This document shows positions 10,273 to 22,588 of a stretch of 64,000 nucleotides of DNA, piece by piece (position 1 is the first letter of the stretch; the number at the start of each line of letters is the position of its first letter). The position numbers and the translations under genes were made by a program. The notes beneath the pieces are model-generated. The model was given only the letters and a program-made list of their open reading frames with translations. It was not told the origin of the DNA and did not search any database. The DNA lies in the NCBI RefSeq assembly GCF_000002235.5, contig NW_022145526.1, positions 2,003,501-2,067,500 of the forward strand, in the 5' to 3' direction. Source of the stretch: Strongylocentrotus purpuratus (lineage: Eukaryota > Echinodermata > Echinoidea > Camarodonta > Strongylocentrotidae).

Positions 10273-10846
10273 CTGTCGAGAAAAATATAAATATTTGTTC
10301 ATAATTTGATTAAAGTTTGAGTTTTTTAACAAATATAAATGACATATAGATTATGTTACCATGGTGTTCTACAAAAACCAAAAAATGGTACGATAATCAA
10401 AATTAATGAGATGTAATCAATTCATTGGAGGCATTCAACATAGATGCAGGGTGAAAATAGATTTTAAATGTATTACACAAATTTAAAACAACTGGGAAAT
10501 TATACAAATAACAGATATACGATATAAGCTCCTTATAGATACTTTCTACAAGGTCAGTTTCCACAACTAACAAAATTCCAATCTTCAATCATGGACCTTA
10601 CAGTAAACCCAACCCTATCCCTGAACAATACCCAATCGCAACCATAATTCTGTTGACAGCTAGAATAAAGTTCAGGGCAATTGTCGCCGGAACAATTGCT
10701 GGAATACCGATCCAAGGGTTTGATTTTCAAAATCAGGGATCTGAATATTGTGTTGTGCATTATGCTAAAATGATGATTACCTTTTTAAAAAGTTAATTAA
10801 AAAAAAAGATCTTCTTGCATTTTATTTAAGACTGAAAGGGTCTTAC

Positions 10847-11148
10847 CAGTCCGTTACATGTACTCAGAGCTCCGGCAGATTCACTCGTATGAGATATAAG
10901 ATGCGCAAAGTAATAGCAGTCCCGACCAGAAATCTCCTCTTCTGTTATCGTACCGTCTGAACCAACGCGTTCCACAACCAATCCTTGCCTTATCAGCCAG
11001 TGGTTTGGTTGTAGACGGGCGTGGTATTGTTGACCAAACGCGTTGAATTTCACCTCACGCTCTTGTGGTGTGACTAGTTCTGAGTCTAAGCTTCGTTTGT
11101 TGACGATTGGTTTTGATTCGACATATACTGGTGTTGTGAAATCATAAT
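10847..11148 (-). CDS. ADAMTS-type metalloprotease, main prodomain exon
   Basis: Acceptor CCTTTTCAG and donor GTAAGACCC bound 302 nt. Two bases complete a codon from the preceding exon and 100 codons follow, ending in phase 0. The product begins (D)YDFTTPVYVESKP and includes EVKFNAFGQQYHARLQPN and GRDCYYFAHLI, ending AGALSTCNGL. These match the ADAMTS/ADAM prodomain (Pep_M12B) pattern: 'YE-x-VTP', 'FxAFG-x-xFxLxLxPN', 'DC-x-YxGxV', 'SxxALSxCNGL'. The next exon begins RGLI, completing the CNGLRGLI signature. Confidence 0.92.
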
Positions 11149-11320
11149 CTGAAAAGGAAATAACATAATAACACATAATAACAAGATTTAAATATTCTTT
11201 AATAGTTATATTTTACTCTATTCTATTCAAAAGACCAGGGTGTGGTTTAAAAAGATCGACCTATGGCGCATCAAAACAGTGATTATATAAATTTCATTGT
11301 ATTATGTAACAAAACTTATA

Positions 11321-11627
11321 GGGTGGTATTCTCATAAGTTAAGCCGGGACTAAGAATTTTAGTTCACACTTCTTTGGAATGCTAGATTTCATCTTCCTCC
11401 TTCAATATTCTTGACAAAGATAATCTACCAAAGACTGTGTTGAAATTCAGTTCATACTCGTATTATCTTTTGCTCTCCATTTCATTGCAAAGTTAATTTT
11501 TTGGACACTATTCATTGCAGGATTAAAATAATCTGTACAGGGTTAATGAGTTGGCAACGGGCACTCCATACAAGTACGGACTAAGTTAAACCAGGCTTAA
11601 CTTAGTACGCGCTATTGGAGAACCACC
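11321..11627. mobile_element. MITE copy 2 (307 bp), opposite orientation to copy 1
   Basis: Starts GGGTGGTATTCTCATAAG and ends GGAGAACCACC; TA flanks both sides. Along its length it aligns with the reverse complement of 6368-6687. It sits in the intron between the two upstream ADAMTS prodomain exons. Confidence 0.85.
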
Positions 11628-11869
11628 TACATTCATCATAAAATTATGCTTGCAGTCTTCAGTTTAAAATTAATGCAAGCTTACTATAGCGATTTACAAA
11701 TAAGAATCACTTTTGTTCAAAATAATAGTGGCAACAACATTACAAAATGGGAGGACAAGGGGATATAACCCAAGTAAAATGCCCAGTGTCGTTTCAATTG
11801 TATCACTGGAAGGATAAACAATTAAGACCCGCCGACATATAATTACAAAACACATCGACTCATCTGATT

Positions 11870-12150
11870 TGTAATGATAATAATGTTGATGATTATGATG
11901 ATGATGACGAGACAAGTAATGGTGATGATGATGATGATGGTGCTGATGATAATGATGATGGGGGGGGGGGGGGGTGATGATAATAATGTTAATGATAGTA
12001 ATGATGATTCAGACCCGCCGATATATTGATGCGTTAACATGGTAATTACAAGATACATTGGTTCATTTCTTATTTGTCATGATAATGATGATGATGATGT
12101 TGATGACGATGATGATGGTGACGATGGTGGTGGTGATTATATTCTGTATT
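11870..12150. repeat. GAT/GATAAT simple repeat with G-run
   Basis: Imperfect GATGAT(G/A)ATG repeats, interrupted at about 12009-12065 by a near duplicate (AGACCCGCCGATATA) of sequence at 11825. His- or Ile-rich frames are artefacts. Confidence 0.93.
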
Positions 12151-12320
12151 TGATCGAATTTATATGAGAGTCTTCATCGTGATCATGAGAGTGATATTAA
12201 AGCTGCAGTCGGGCCGTTTACCCCGATTTCGACTATATTGTCTTTTTTTCCTATCAATGTCAGCCGCCTCAAACAATAAAAAACGGATGATGTGCCCCTA
12301 GTATGAAGTTCACATCTTAC

Positions 12321-12384
12321 CTTCGATGGTGTGGTGATCACTTGTGTAGAGTTCAAGGTCTTCTTTCGAAAGTTCAAAACCCCC
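12321..12384 (-). CDS. ADAMTS-type metalloprotease, N-terminal prodomain exon (first visible)
   Basis: A 64-nt exon follows acceptor GTTACGGTTCAG and precedes donor GTAAGATGTG. It encodes GGFELSKEDLELYTSDHHTIE and leaves one base (G) that joins AT of the next exon to make Asp, giving ...HHTIE-DYDFTTP, the usual start of the ADAMTS prodomain. The phases of all six exons agree (0/1, 1/0, 0/1, 1/0, 0/0, 0/2), strong evidence for one gene read right to left. The signal-peptide exon is not identified; it should lie to the right. Confidence 0.85.
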
Positions 12385-14156
12385 CTGAACCGTAACAAAA
12401 CAAAAATGAATGAGTTAAGTAAGAACTACGGGAGTAACAAAGTTGTTTTATTCACTTCTATTTTTTTTTTTACATGTTCATCTAAATCAGGCCTGATCTA
12501 AATTAACACGTAATAAACGGGGGCGCTGCCCCATAGTCCGTTCGTAGACACCTGTGTATTGAAAAATATATCTTTTGAAGAAAAAAAATGAGTTACTTCG
12601 GGTATCACAGAATGTTGGAAAATGTATGATGTGATCATCCGACACCTGCTTTAATTTGTACCTTCCCTTGGTTTGGGCTTCATTACATCAAAGATATAGG
12701 GTTAATGTTAGGGTTGTAATTGGGATAAAGGTTGATTTTATAGTTGGACTTGGGTCTAGATGTAATGTTAGGTCCAAGAGTACAGTTAATATGTCCAGTG
12801 AGAGGTGTAGAGAAAAATACATGTACCTCAATCCAGGGTCCCGTAAAACTCCCGTTGCTTAAAACTTTTCATTGATGGTAAATTTGCTATCAATGGTAAC
12901 TTCCATGGAATACTTGATTTTGGTCGGCTGTTAAGCAATGTTATCATGGTAGTTAACATCGAAGGCAGAGTTACCATTAATGGTAAGTTTTATGCAACAG
13001 ATCCCGAGAAACTAGTAGCGAATCTAAGATTTTGTTATCAAAGGGGGGGGGGGGGGGGGGTTGTCAAATTCCCACCCCTGCAATTTTTTTTTTATAGAAA
13101 CGAGTTCAGTATAAAATCAAATAAAGATACTTTAACAATTAAACTTGCCCTCGAACTGCTTTTGGTTTCCATAGTTGCTAGTCCTGCTTCAAACGATAAT
13201 AAAATAAAAAGGATGAATTGTAGTAAAAATGTCATCTTTGCCGCTTAGATTGATCACACCATTGATATTTACGAGAACTACTGGTTCTTTTTTAATATCC
13301 CACTTTTAACACTTGTTCCACCCCAGGGAATAAATCTGTTGTTGTTGTCATGCAATGAGCATCATAGCAATTGTTGCGCAGTCATCGCGAGCTTATAAAC
13401 TATTGATTATGACGCAATAATATGTAACAATATGGATGCGCGTAAACATCTTATATATCATGACGGTTGCGCGTAAACGTCTTATATCATGAACATATTA
13501 TTGGCACCTGTAGCGTTTATAATTTTGTATATATAAAAAAAAGGCTTTGCTTAATGGGGCAAAAGAAACAAATGAACGGATGCCTATCATTTAGATATGG
13601 ACAAATGAAACTTGGTGATTTATGTGTATATGAATTCATACATATTAAAACAACGAAAATCATTGAAAATGTATGATAATTATAACCTTAAATTGAAATA
13701 GCTTTTTATTTCGAGGTTAACACGTTTTTATTTTTTGACTTACTCGACCCAAATAATATTATTCCTCTTAAAATGAAACATTATGAACTATTTAATATTG
13801 ATATCCACTTGAATGTTCTATATTGGGTGTCTAGATACATGTAGTTAAGCTGAAGAGGGAGCCCCGATGAGAAGAGAATACCAATATTTTCATGATTATG
13901 GTGTCTCCAAATCTTCTAACTAGCTCGCTGCTACGACAGTACCTCTTTTCATCATATATAACCGGGTGCATGGCCTATCACCCCCCCCCCCAATTTTACC
14001 ACGCGGAATTCTATTAATGTACCTTAAGGAATAAATAGTTTGATCATTCTTTCCAGCTGATTTTGATAAGCTATCGTAAGACAAAACCTTCCTGTGATTC
14101 GTTATTGGGTAATATTACCAAAATGAGGAAGAAGAATTAAAATATATATATACATA
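12385..14156. other. No recognised gene
   Basis: Mostly AT-rich sequence with a MITE-like piece (12836-13005) and a G-run (13043-13060). Degenerate GGGTTAATGTTAGGG-like sequence near 12700 is too poor to call telomeric. Confidence 0.5.
12836..13005. mobile_element. Small MITE-like element
   Basis: The left end GGGTCCCGTAAAACTCCCG and the right end read inward (GGGATCTGTTGCATAAAAC) are similar, and both are followed by ATTGATGGTAA/ATTAATGGTAA. No clear target duplication, so the limits are approximate. Confidence 0.45.
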
Positions 14157-14660
14157 ATAATAATAATAATAATGATAAATGTAACTTATGTAGCGCCTAA
14201 TCCACTCTGTGGAGTGCTCAAGGCGCATGCAGAAATAATTTTGAATTGGATAGTACCTTTTTTACATGATTTTGAAACGAATCCGAGGTTATAAACTTTT
14301 GGATGTCTTTAGTAAAACTATTCCATATGGTAGGACACGCTTGAGAAAAGGATCTTTTCTCCCAAGTTTGTTGACTTTAGGAATCACAAGGAAACCGGAA
14401 GTGGATGAGTGAAAAGATCTCTCGAGGGTGTAATTTGAGATTAAAGAAACATTGTATTGGGGAGCACAACCGTGAATGCAGTGAAAAGTGAGCAATGAAA
14501 TCTTGAAAATAATGCAATCTTTAACATGGATCCAATGCAGCCACTGCAAAACAGGGGTGATATGGGTCCGCTTGATGGATAAAGTGGCAATGCGAGCCGC
14601 AGCGTATTGAAGCCTCTGGTGCTTAGACAACAAATTATGGGGTAAATTTATGAGGAACAT
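14157..14660 (-). mobile_element. CR1-like non-LTR retrotransposon, 5'-truncated C-terminal RT fragment
   Basis: The minus-strand frame 14660-14289 contains LQYAAARIATLSIKRTHITP, then LQWLHWIHVKDCIIFKI and a block with RSFHSSTSGFLVIPKVN. This is the thumb and C-terminal region typical of CR1/L2-type LINEs ('LQ-x-xAARI(V/T)...HITPVLxxLHWLPV...I-x-FKI'). A (TTA)n tail at 14157-14177 marks the 3' end on the minus strand. The catalytic YADD region is missing, so this is a dead-on-arrival copy. Confidence 0.8.
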
Positions 14661-17036
14661 TAAGTGCTACGGTTATTCAGGTTGTCAGATTCATTTTATC
14701 GACTGGTATTAAGCTGATGATTGTCCTTTACAATGATCATTCTTTCAATGCAGATTTTTTTTTTTTAAACTTCCAAGGCCAAATTTTTCACCACGTTCCT
14801 ATGTTAATATACCAAATTCGTTTAAAACGGAAAAAGCTGTTTGATGCCATGAATATAAATTGTTTAATAAGGCTTGCTCTTGATCATAAACCTTTGTGTT
14901 ACAGGGCCCAGATACAATTCTTGTTGCTCATCAGTGACCTCAGTTAAAGGTAATATGTCCCTTTTGCAGCCAACCTCAAATGCTGTAGAACTTTGCAGGA
15001 ATTATGAATATGTCATGTATGTCCTATCTGTGAAATTTAAACCTTAGCAGTGTCCTCATATTCAAATTATGCAAGGAAACCCGTTTACTTGCTAGACTTC
15101 AATGTCAGACACTATTGAGTGACTGACTGGCTTTTTTCTTCTTTGGTAATAACATACATGAAAAGGGTTGTAAAGGGTACATGAGCATTTGTCTACATCA
15201 ATAACCTACTTCTTTTGATGGCCAAGATTAAACTGATTGAATCTTTGCGCAGCATAAAACGTATGACCATTCGGTACAATTGTCTGAAAATCAAGACTAT
15301 TACTTTTGGGCTCTATAGCCCTAAAGTCGATTTGACAACTAATAGTCGTTTTTTCCCACTTGAAGACATTTTCAAGCCCCACCTTTTTTTTAGGGAAGTT
15401 CTAAATTAGTATTATCTTTCAAATGCAGTTGGAATTTAACTTTTTTCATTTTTTGGCCTGCAAATGGGACATAGTACCTTTAACTCAGAACTTTGGCGCA
15501 ATGTACATGTAGGCGTTGCATTGTGCGTGCATGTATGTGTGGGTTACTTGGGTAGGATCTGTGTAGATTGAGGACTATTACCGTTGGCAATGTGCGGTTG
15601 ATGTATACATGTGTTAGTATCGACTCACGGACTGCGTCTAAGGTCAACTTTTCAATTGCAGAAGTTAATGCGTCAGATCTAGACAAGGTAGGAGAAAATA
15701 ACTTGTTTCGTAGTGTAGTTGTTGCTCTAAATGTTACATGTAGGCCCGTACTTGTCTGCATCAAGGTGCATGTGCATTGTATACTAATTTGTGATGTACC
15801 TATGTAATCGGCAATCTTGCTCAATATTTTGCTCATATTTTGCTCTGTAAAGCTCAAAATCTGCTCTGGTTTAAAACAGCGAAATGCATAAAGATCTCTG
15901 TAATGGAATTTCAATAAGAACATTAGGCAAATTAAATATGAGCTTCAATAAGCAAAAATGGAGTTCTTTATTTAACTCCTCGCCATTGATTAAATTGCAC
16001 TACTCTTCTGTAGGAAGTGTACTTTATTTTGTAGATGTTAACGCTACCCCAGAAGCATGACTAAGAATACCTAGGCTACATATAAACCTGTTTAGTATAA
16101 CTTAGATTGACTATGTGGCCAACAGCTGTTTTGGAAAGCTCAGCAATGATCTGCACAGACGGGGAGGTACGTGTGACATGGACGGAAAAGAAAGATTGGT
16201 ACTTCCGTTTTACATTTACGGCCCTAAACTGTACCAGAGAGACTGAACGAAAGACGGAAAAAGAACAACAAAGAACATGGAGACATCCAGGGGCGGACAA
16301 TAGATTTATGATACACTTTACTTTGATCTTTACCTAGGTCTAGATATTGGTAGAATTTTTGTTCAACTGATGCATAGTGATGATCGTCGCATAGTCCTTT
16401 ATAATTACTAAATGACGAAACTGAACATAATCATTTTCTTCTTGGAATTTCCCTTGTTTTAGTCATTTTCAAAAGTATCAAGCCTTATTTTCCTTTATGT
16501 TTATATGTATGTATGTGTGTGTGTGTGTGTGTGGTGGTGGGGGGGGGGGGGGATTCTAGTGAAGCACGTAGAAGCAATGTACATACATGTAAATACAATA
16601 TCAAGATTGTAGGATAAAAGCGTACAGTAGTATACGAAGTTTTAAAAGTTATAACTGTTAAGATGATTTCTGACCTCTATAAAATACTGCAATCTCTTTA
16701 AACAATATATAGAAATGGTTTGAATACGGATATAATCTTGCAAAGTTTATTAGTCGTAACTAGAGAATATAGCAATACAAGATATTCACTCACTCACATA
16801 AGGTGAAATAGCTTGAATATCCAAGTGCTGCCATGACAAATGTATAATTAATAAACCTGAATCTTTAATGAGGCGCTACATAGTTATTATACCATAATTC
16901 ACATTATTGTATTCATAATCAAATCATTTTTTTCTTGTATTTGGCACAACTAGTTGCAATGGTATAATCTCCAAAACTGTGTTACATTCACCAACGTTGT
17001 GGTTAATCTAAAGTCTCGCCGTCTCGTCTGTCGTGA
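14661..17036. other. No recognised gene
   Basis: Open frames at 15480-15923 (minus) and 16107-16337 (plus) show no known motif and no supporting splice pattern. A (TG)n plus G-run tract lies at 16510-16552. Confidence 0.5.
16510..16552 (+). repeat. (TG)n followed by G14
   Basis: TATGTGTGTG alternation passes into a 14-base G-run. Confidence 0.95.
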
Positions 17037-17174
17037 TTAGGGACTTTTAGATGTGCACGTCGACATAGTAGACTGCTACGTGTGACGTCCTTTTAAGGCA
17101 CTGTGAAGTCCTTTTTTTTAGGAACTGCCACGAATCAGTCCACTATGTCGACGTGCAAATCTAAAAGTTCCTAA
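17037..17174. repeat. Inverted repeat, 39-bp arms, about 60-bp spacer
   Basis: Arms 17037-17075 and 17136-17174 are reverse complements with about three mismatches (core TGCACGTCGACATAGT). It may be a foldback element or terminal parts of a very short MITE. No target duplication is evident. Confidence 0.85.
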
Positions 17175-17250
17175 TAGCGATACAATGTCAACATTAAACC
17201 TGGCAAACCTATTGTCACGAATTCCGGATGTCCTTGGTTGATTTCATACT

Positions 17251-17288
17251 AACTCCAGGAAGCGCCGGTATTGGAACTTCCTGGAGTT
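17251..17288. repeat. Perfect 12-bp stem hairpin
   Basis: AACTCCAGGAAG (17251-17262) and CTTCCTGGAGTT (17277-17288) flank a 14-base loop. TTCCNGGAA-like STAT-type half-sites occur in each arm, but no function can be inferred. Confidence 0.85.
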
Positions 17289-17393
17289 ATATTCAAACCT
17301 GCTATCTGGCTTCTGTGTGTTGTAATCGTAGTTATATGCAAAGCAAGAAAACTTATGATTGGCAAAACCACCAACCGAATCTGCCATCATGTG

Positions 17394-18298
17394 CAGGGGC
17401 GGCGATCCCGGGGGGGGGGGGGGGGGACACGTCCCCCTCAATTTTTTACGGGGGGGGGGGGGTCGTCCCTCCTCAAAATTCGGAAAAGTGCCCATAAAAA
17501 GTGTAAAGCAAAGACTGCAACAAACTTTGAGGCTCTGGACGGCCCAATAGTGCAGAGTTTAGGCGAATAAAAGTGCGAAAATCTTCTCACTCGGGAGCTA
17601 CACTCCCCCGAAAAAATATTCCTGAAATTGTTCAAGTAGATATTGTGAAGTAAAGTGTGAAAAAGGTAGATTCCTTGTTTTTATACTGTTGTTTTGCTAA
17701 GGAATGTAATTTTTTAATACAGCAAAACTTCAAAAACCTGTAAGGGGGTAGTCACTTCCGTCACCTTTACCCCTCTCGTTCACTATGCTGCCTCGCACTG
17801 ACGGGGGGGGGGGGGGAGGGTGGGCAAGGTCGCAGTTCCCCCTAATACAATTCAAACTGGTTTATTTCTAATTCGATACCAGTGATATGCTGAAATGGCA
17901 TGGTTTTCCCCTGAGCTTCCAAGGGATCCGACCCCTGAAAGGTAACCAGGGCCACTAAAGCGGACCCCTAGATGCTCGTCTGACCGTTATAAAATGCCTA
18001 AAACCCCTGAGCATCATGGGGCCCATGAACCCCACGCCAAATTTTACACTGCACTTGCTTCGCTCGCTTTGCTCTACCTGATCGAAAATACTTTAGCCCC
18101 CCCCCCTTCCCCCTCTTTGAAAAATGTTCCGCGGGGCCTGCATGTATAATGTAAGAGTGGAGGTGCGGATTTTGTTCTACCCTCCCCCCCTAAAAACAAA
18201 AACAATTTTTTTTTTTGCTCATTACGTCACTGCTCCCCCGTCCTTCGGATTTTGTCGCCCCCCTCCCCCCCGGTCATGAAGACAAATCGCCGTCCCTG
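17394..18298. mobile_element. Non-autonomous hAT-type element, 8-bp target duplication
   Basis: Ends are CAGGGGCGGCGAT (left) and, read inward from the right, CAGGGACGGCGAT. Both sides carry the identical 8-mer ATCATGTG (17386-17393 and 18299-18306). CAGGG(G/A)CGG ends with an 8-bp duplication are diagnostic of hAT transposons. The 905-bp interior holds several G-runs, C-runs and no transposase, so it relies on an outside enzyme. The intact 8-mers suggest a fairly recent insertion. Confidence 0.9.
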
Positions 18299-18519
18299 AT
18301 CATGTGAACGAAAAATGGGATACTCCCTTGAGTTCAACCGTTAAGTGAGCTCTGAAATATGAAATTCCATTACTTTTTTGTTGCCTACAAAAAATATCCT
18401 TTGTGCATCAATCATAAAAAGGCAGCACGTATATGAATTGAACACTTGCCAGGGGGTGATTTTCCTAAACTGGTGATACTCGGGGGGGGGGGGGGGGGAG
18501 GGTGTGTAATTGGCCGTCG

Positions 18520-18680
18520 GAACAATTGTCCTAAGAAAATAATTGTCCTTGGGTGATTGTCTAGGGGTTATTGTCCTAAAGGGTTGTTGTCCTAAAAGAG
18601 TAATTGTCCTTGGTGGATCATTTTCCCGTTTTCTAATTGGCCGGGGTGATTGTCCAGGGGGTTAATTGTTTTGAAATGAC
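18520..18680. repeat. Degenerate short tandem repeat (ATTGTCCTAAGG-like)
   Basis: Repeated (A/G)TTGTCCT(A/T)(A/G)G-type words about every 17-22 bases. Confidence 0.7.
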
Positions 18681-18699
18681 TATTGTGGTATATACATTT

Positions 18700-21600
18700 G
18701 GTATACTATTATATCTCAATTTTGAGTCTACATTTGTTGGCCGATTAGTCTGCACATAAAGTGAATGACCATTATATTATCTAGATTTGGTACACTATCA
18801 TTTTTCAATGTTTATTTGAGATTTGTGTGCATAAATCTTCACATGTTGAATATCGGCCGTATTTCGATCTCGTAAAATATGATATTTCAATTTGGAGTTT
18901 ATTATATTTTGGTTCATTAGTCTTGACATAATGCTGTATGTTTCATATAAATTTTACAATGTTACCCAAATGAGCATATTAAGTCTGCACATTGTAATGG
19001 AGATTGTATCGTTTATAACATACCATACACTCTGTCTTAGATTTAATATGTGTGTATAATTCTGCACAGTTTAATGGTGAACGTCCAATGTATACAGATT
19101 TCATCTATGATCTTATATCGATGTTGATTTTATGATAGAAATACATTTATACATGTATGTATGTGAACATATGGAGGGGTAAGGCCCCAGCATACATTCA
19201 TATCATTTACATGCAGTCATCAATGAACAACTTGATAAGTTTGGGGGAAAGTGTGCGGTGCTATTTAGAATCACGAACAAATTATTTGCGTGAAGTAAAT
19301 CTTTAAACTAAACTCCTAATAATCACCAAGCGCTATTTCCAGCTCAGTACCAATCTCTATCTAAAGGGAATAATGGGAATAACCAGGCTAGCCTTTTCAA
19401 ACATACACAAATTAAGTTTGACATTATAAGCTGATCATATCTTGCATTGCTATCAAACAGTCTCGGCTTCTCTCGCATCCCTTGTTTAAGGTATTACTTG
19501 TGATTGAGTGATTCAAAATCGACATCGTTTACATGGGATGCTATCGTTTCACTTAGGAAAGTATACTGTCAATATCTTTGGTAGTTAATACCATAATTTC
19601 TTATAATTTCTTACATTTACTGAATCGTTCAGGTAAGTAAACCTCCGAGTTCTCTTGTACTGTCCGAAACAAATACCTTACACATATTAAGCATGTAAAA
19701 TGGTGCAATGGACACGTGGAAAATAAATTGTTACATATCACGGGACTAGAGCACAACAGGCTATTAGAGATAATTCAAGGTTATCATGCGGATTGAAAGA
19801 AGATTCTGTGAAAAATTAGATACATTCGATCACTTTAAACATTGAAGATCTAAAGCCTGGATCAGAATTTTCCTTAGAAACGGATTTATAGACCAAGGTA
19901 ACACATGCATATTTCCTGACCCACACCCGGCTAATCAGCCCAGCTTGGTACAATATTTTCACCACACTTTTAAAGGAAAAAGGGTGCTGAGTTATCCATG
20001 TCAGCGAAACAATGAATAGGGTATATTAGACAAAAAACTATTTCACTTTTAGGTTGGAACAGATTTCAAGGTCACATTTGATGTAACGTTTTAGGTACAA
20101 TCATTTGCAACTTATACGCACTGTCTAGCGAGAGAGAGAGAGAGAGAGATCACTTTGAAGAAATGAATTTATTACCAACTTTGTTTATGAAATATAAGAA
20201 AAAATACCTAACACTCTCCAAAGTATATATTAGCTCAATGGTCGTAGTGGTAGTGGATTTGTGGTGAAAACTGCATATGACATGCTGTCAATTCACATTC
20301 CTGAGTAATTTTTACGACAAACATGAAATCAAAATGACATGATGTTTTATAACCAAATTAATTAAACCATGATTGGCCATACTAAGGGGATGTTTGTCAA
20401 ACTATTGAACCTTTGAGAGTAAGTTTATTTCGTCAGACAGTAAATAAAAAGAAATACATGTATATATAATAATGAAAGCAGTTGAAATACCAAAATCCAT
20501 GAGAGTTTCAATTCACTGAAACCGCTTTCAATTTACATGTGTTCCGTCTGCTCTATAGCAGTTGAACCTTCCTTTCACTATGATACGGCCTTACAAATTT
20601 CGTGCGCATAACCATGATAATTGTGTCGATATTTCCCAAAATAACTCTATGACATCAGTACAATCTCTCAACACGGCAGGTCTACATGTACAAGCGCCGC
20701 TTCTAGACCAAACATTAATAAGGTAGGCAAAATGCTACAGGAACGTTTTGGACAAAGTAAAGTTGATATGTTTGAACACATTCTAGTTGTTATTATTGTT
20801 GTCATTGTGGTTTGTTGTACTTTTTTTTGTCATCAGAACTCTACTTTGTGTTATTACTTCCTGCTTCGATACACGCGTATAAGGCTTATTATAATCCGAG
20901 TACAAGATATAACACTGTATCTATACATTAGGACTATCTCTATGTATGTATTTTGGCCGTGGGCCGAGCCTCCTTTTTGTTCAATTTCGTAACCAGTTTG
21001 CCGCGATTCTGTTTCCATATTTTCGAAAATAGGCTTGTATAAATATAAATATAGACCAAGAAACAGCATAATTTCGAATGACATTTCCACACGCCCGGCC
21101 TGCGTACGATTTTAGGAGCCGCTTGGTTTGCACCCACGTATAGCGGTATACACCCCCGCTTGCGTCATTTTTTTTTCTTGTGGTCGATGGTCTGGAGCCT
21201 CCGGATGCTCGTGAGTTTTGGCAATTCAGAACCTTCAAGATAGTCATCTTAAGGGATAGACACTGTAATACAATGCTTACAATTATCAGTAATGAACAGT
21301 TGTTCTTTTGTGTAATATTATATTCAGTTAATGTATTTCCATGTTTTTGTTTAACTTATTTTCATAGTTGATTTTATCATCATCTATTATGATTCAGTTT
21401 TGTCATGTTACTTGACTCCATTACCATACAGTGCCTACAATTATAATAATGAACTGTTTTTCTTTTGTGTAATCTTATACTCAGTTAATGTATTCCCATG
21501 TTTTTGTTTAACTTATTTTGTAGTTGATCTTTATTATTATCTAAACCATGCATAAATTGTGTTAAATGTTTAATAATCCGATATTGTACAGTTCTAATTG
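18700..21600. other. No recognised gene
   Basis: AT-rich sequence with a short (GA)n at about 20130-20150. Open frames near 20732-21247 have no recognisable domain. Confidence 0.5.
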
Positions 21601-21639
21601 TAATTTATGTAATTTTTTAATGTGCTGTTTTTATAATCA

Positions 21640-21725
21640 GGGCTCTGTGAAAGACTAGGTTTTTATTTTTGTATACTGAACAGACTACCCTGAATAAAGA
21701 AGTGAAATAAATAAATAAATAAATT
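21640..21725 (+). mobile_element. LINE 3' tail
   Basis: CAGGGCTCTGTGAAAG...ACTACCCTGAATAAAG followed by (AAATA)n, similar to the tail near 9000. Two diverged direct copies of a TTAATGTATTYCCATG block (about 21328 and 21485) lie just upstream. Confidence 0.5.
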
Positions 21726-22588
21726 AATAAAAAATACGTGCATTACAATTTGCACAACCCGTATTGCTTTATTTGTGGGATATCAGTTCTCTCTCTCTCT
21801 CTCATACACACAGTCTATCCTAAGACAATCATATAGAACAAAGATTTGTCTTGGATTATGTTCAGAGGAACTACTTCTATTTTAAAGGATTAGGTCCAGG
21901 GGTCCGCCGATGGACCCCTGCCAGTTAATTAGAATTTCTTTTTCCTTCCTACTGTTCTACCTTCTTACAAATGCTTCGTTGGAATATGCTGTGCCATCAA
22001 ATCGACACTGCACTCTGTATTTGTACATTTAAGTTTCATGTTTTTCTGTTTTTTTCTCTCTGTCTCGTCATCCATTTTTTTGTTCTTTTGCCTTCTTTTT
22101 TCTTTCTGTCCTTCATTTTTTCCGTCGCTCTCTCTCTCTCTCTCTATTTTCCTTTTCCCCTGTTTTACGCTCCCAAAAAAGAGAGCAACGGCCGATTTGC
22201 ACCCTGATCCGCAGCTGATCTGTACATCTAAATGTATACAGGCATTTAATACGCAAAGCTTGAAATGGGATGGGTAGCCATCCCATCTGATATGTTGCCG
22301 ACCTGTTTCTCGAGAGAGCAGTATCTATTTACACATTTATATCTTTCTCTTTCTGTCACCCTTTAAAACAAAAAAATATGTTACATACTTTTCTCTTTCT
22401 CTTCTTTTTTTACTTTATTTTTGTTTTTCTTCTTTCGTTGCTCTTTTTCCCCCATTTTATTCAGGTCAGCAAAAGGGGGGAGCAGCCGATTCGGCCCCAC
22501 TTGGATCCGCCATTGGTGGATCGGTTATTTAAGTCTATAACAATTTCTTCCTTTCTAAATTGTTTCGTTCAACTACAAATCAATTTAG
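21726..22588. other. CT-rich low-complexity sequence, no gene
   Basis: Several (CT)n and T-rich pyrimidine tracts. Ser/Phe-rich frames are artefacts. The last 40 bases before 22589 form a pyrimidine-rich tract ending CAATTTAG, a plausible splice acceptor or the 5' flank of the exon that follows. Confidence 0.5.

Noticed and set aside
12690..12780. GGGTTAATGTTAGGG-like telomeric sequence
   Set aside because: Only one or two degenerate matches to TTAGGG, not a repeat.
15568..15807. Plus-strand frame with CAATTGCAG...GACAAG/GTAGGA splice-like ends
   Set aside because: A single candidate exon with no partner exon, no domain and an ordinary-length frame.
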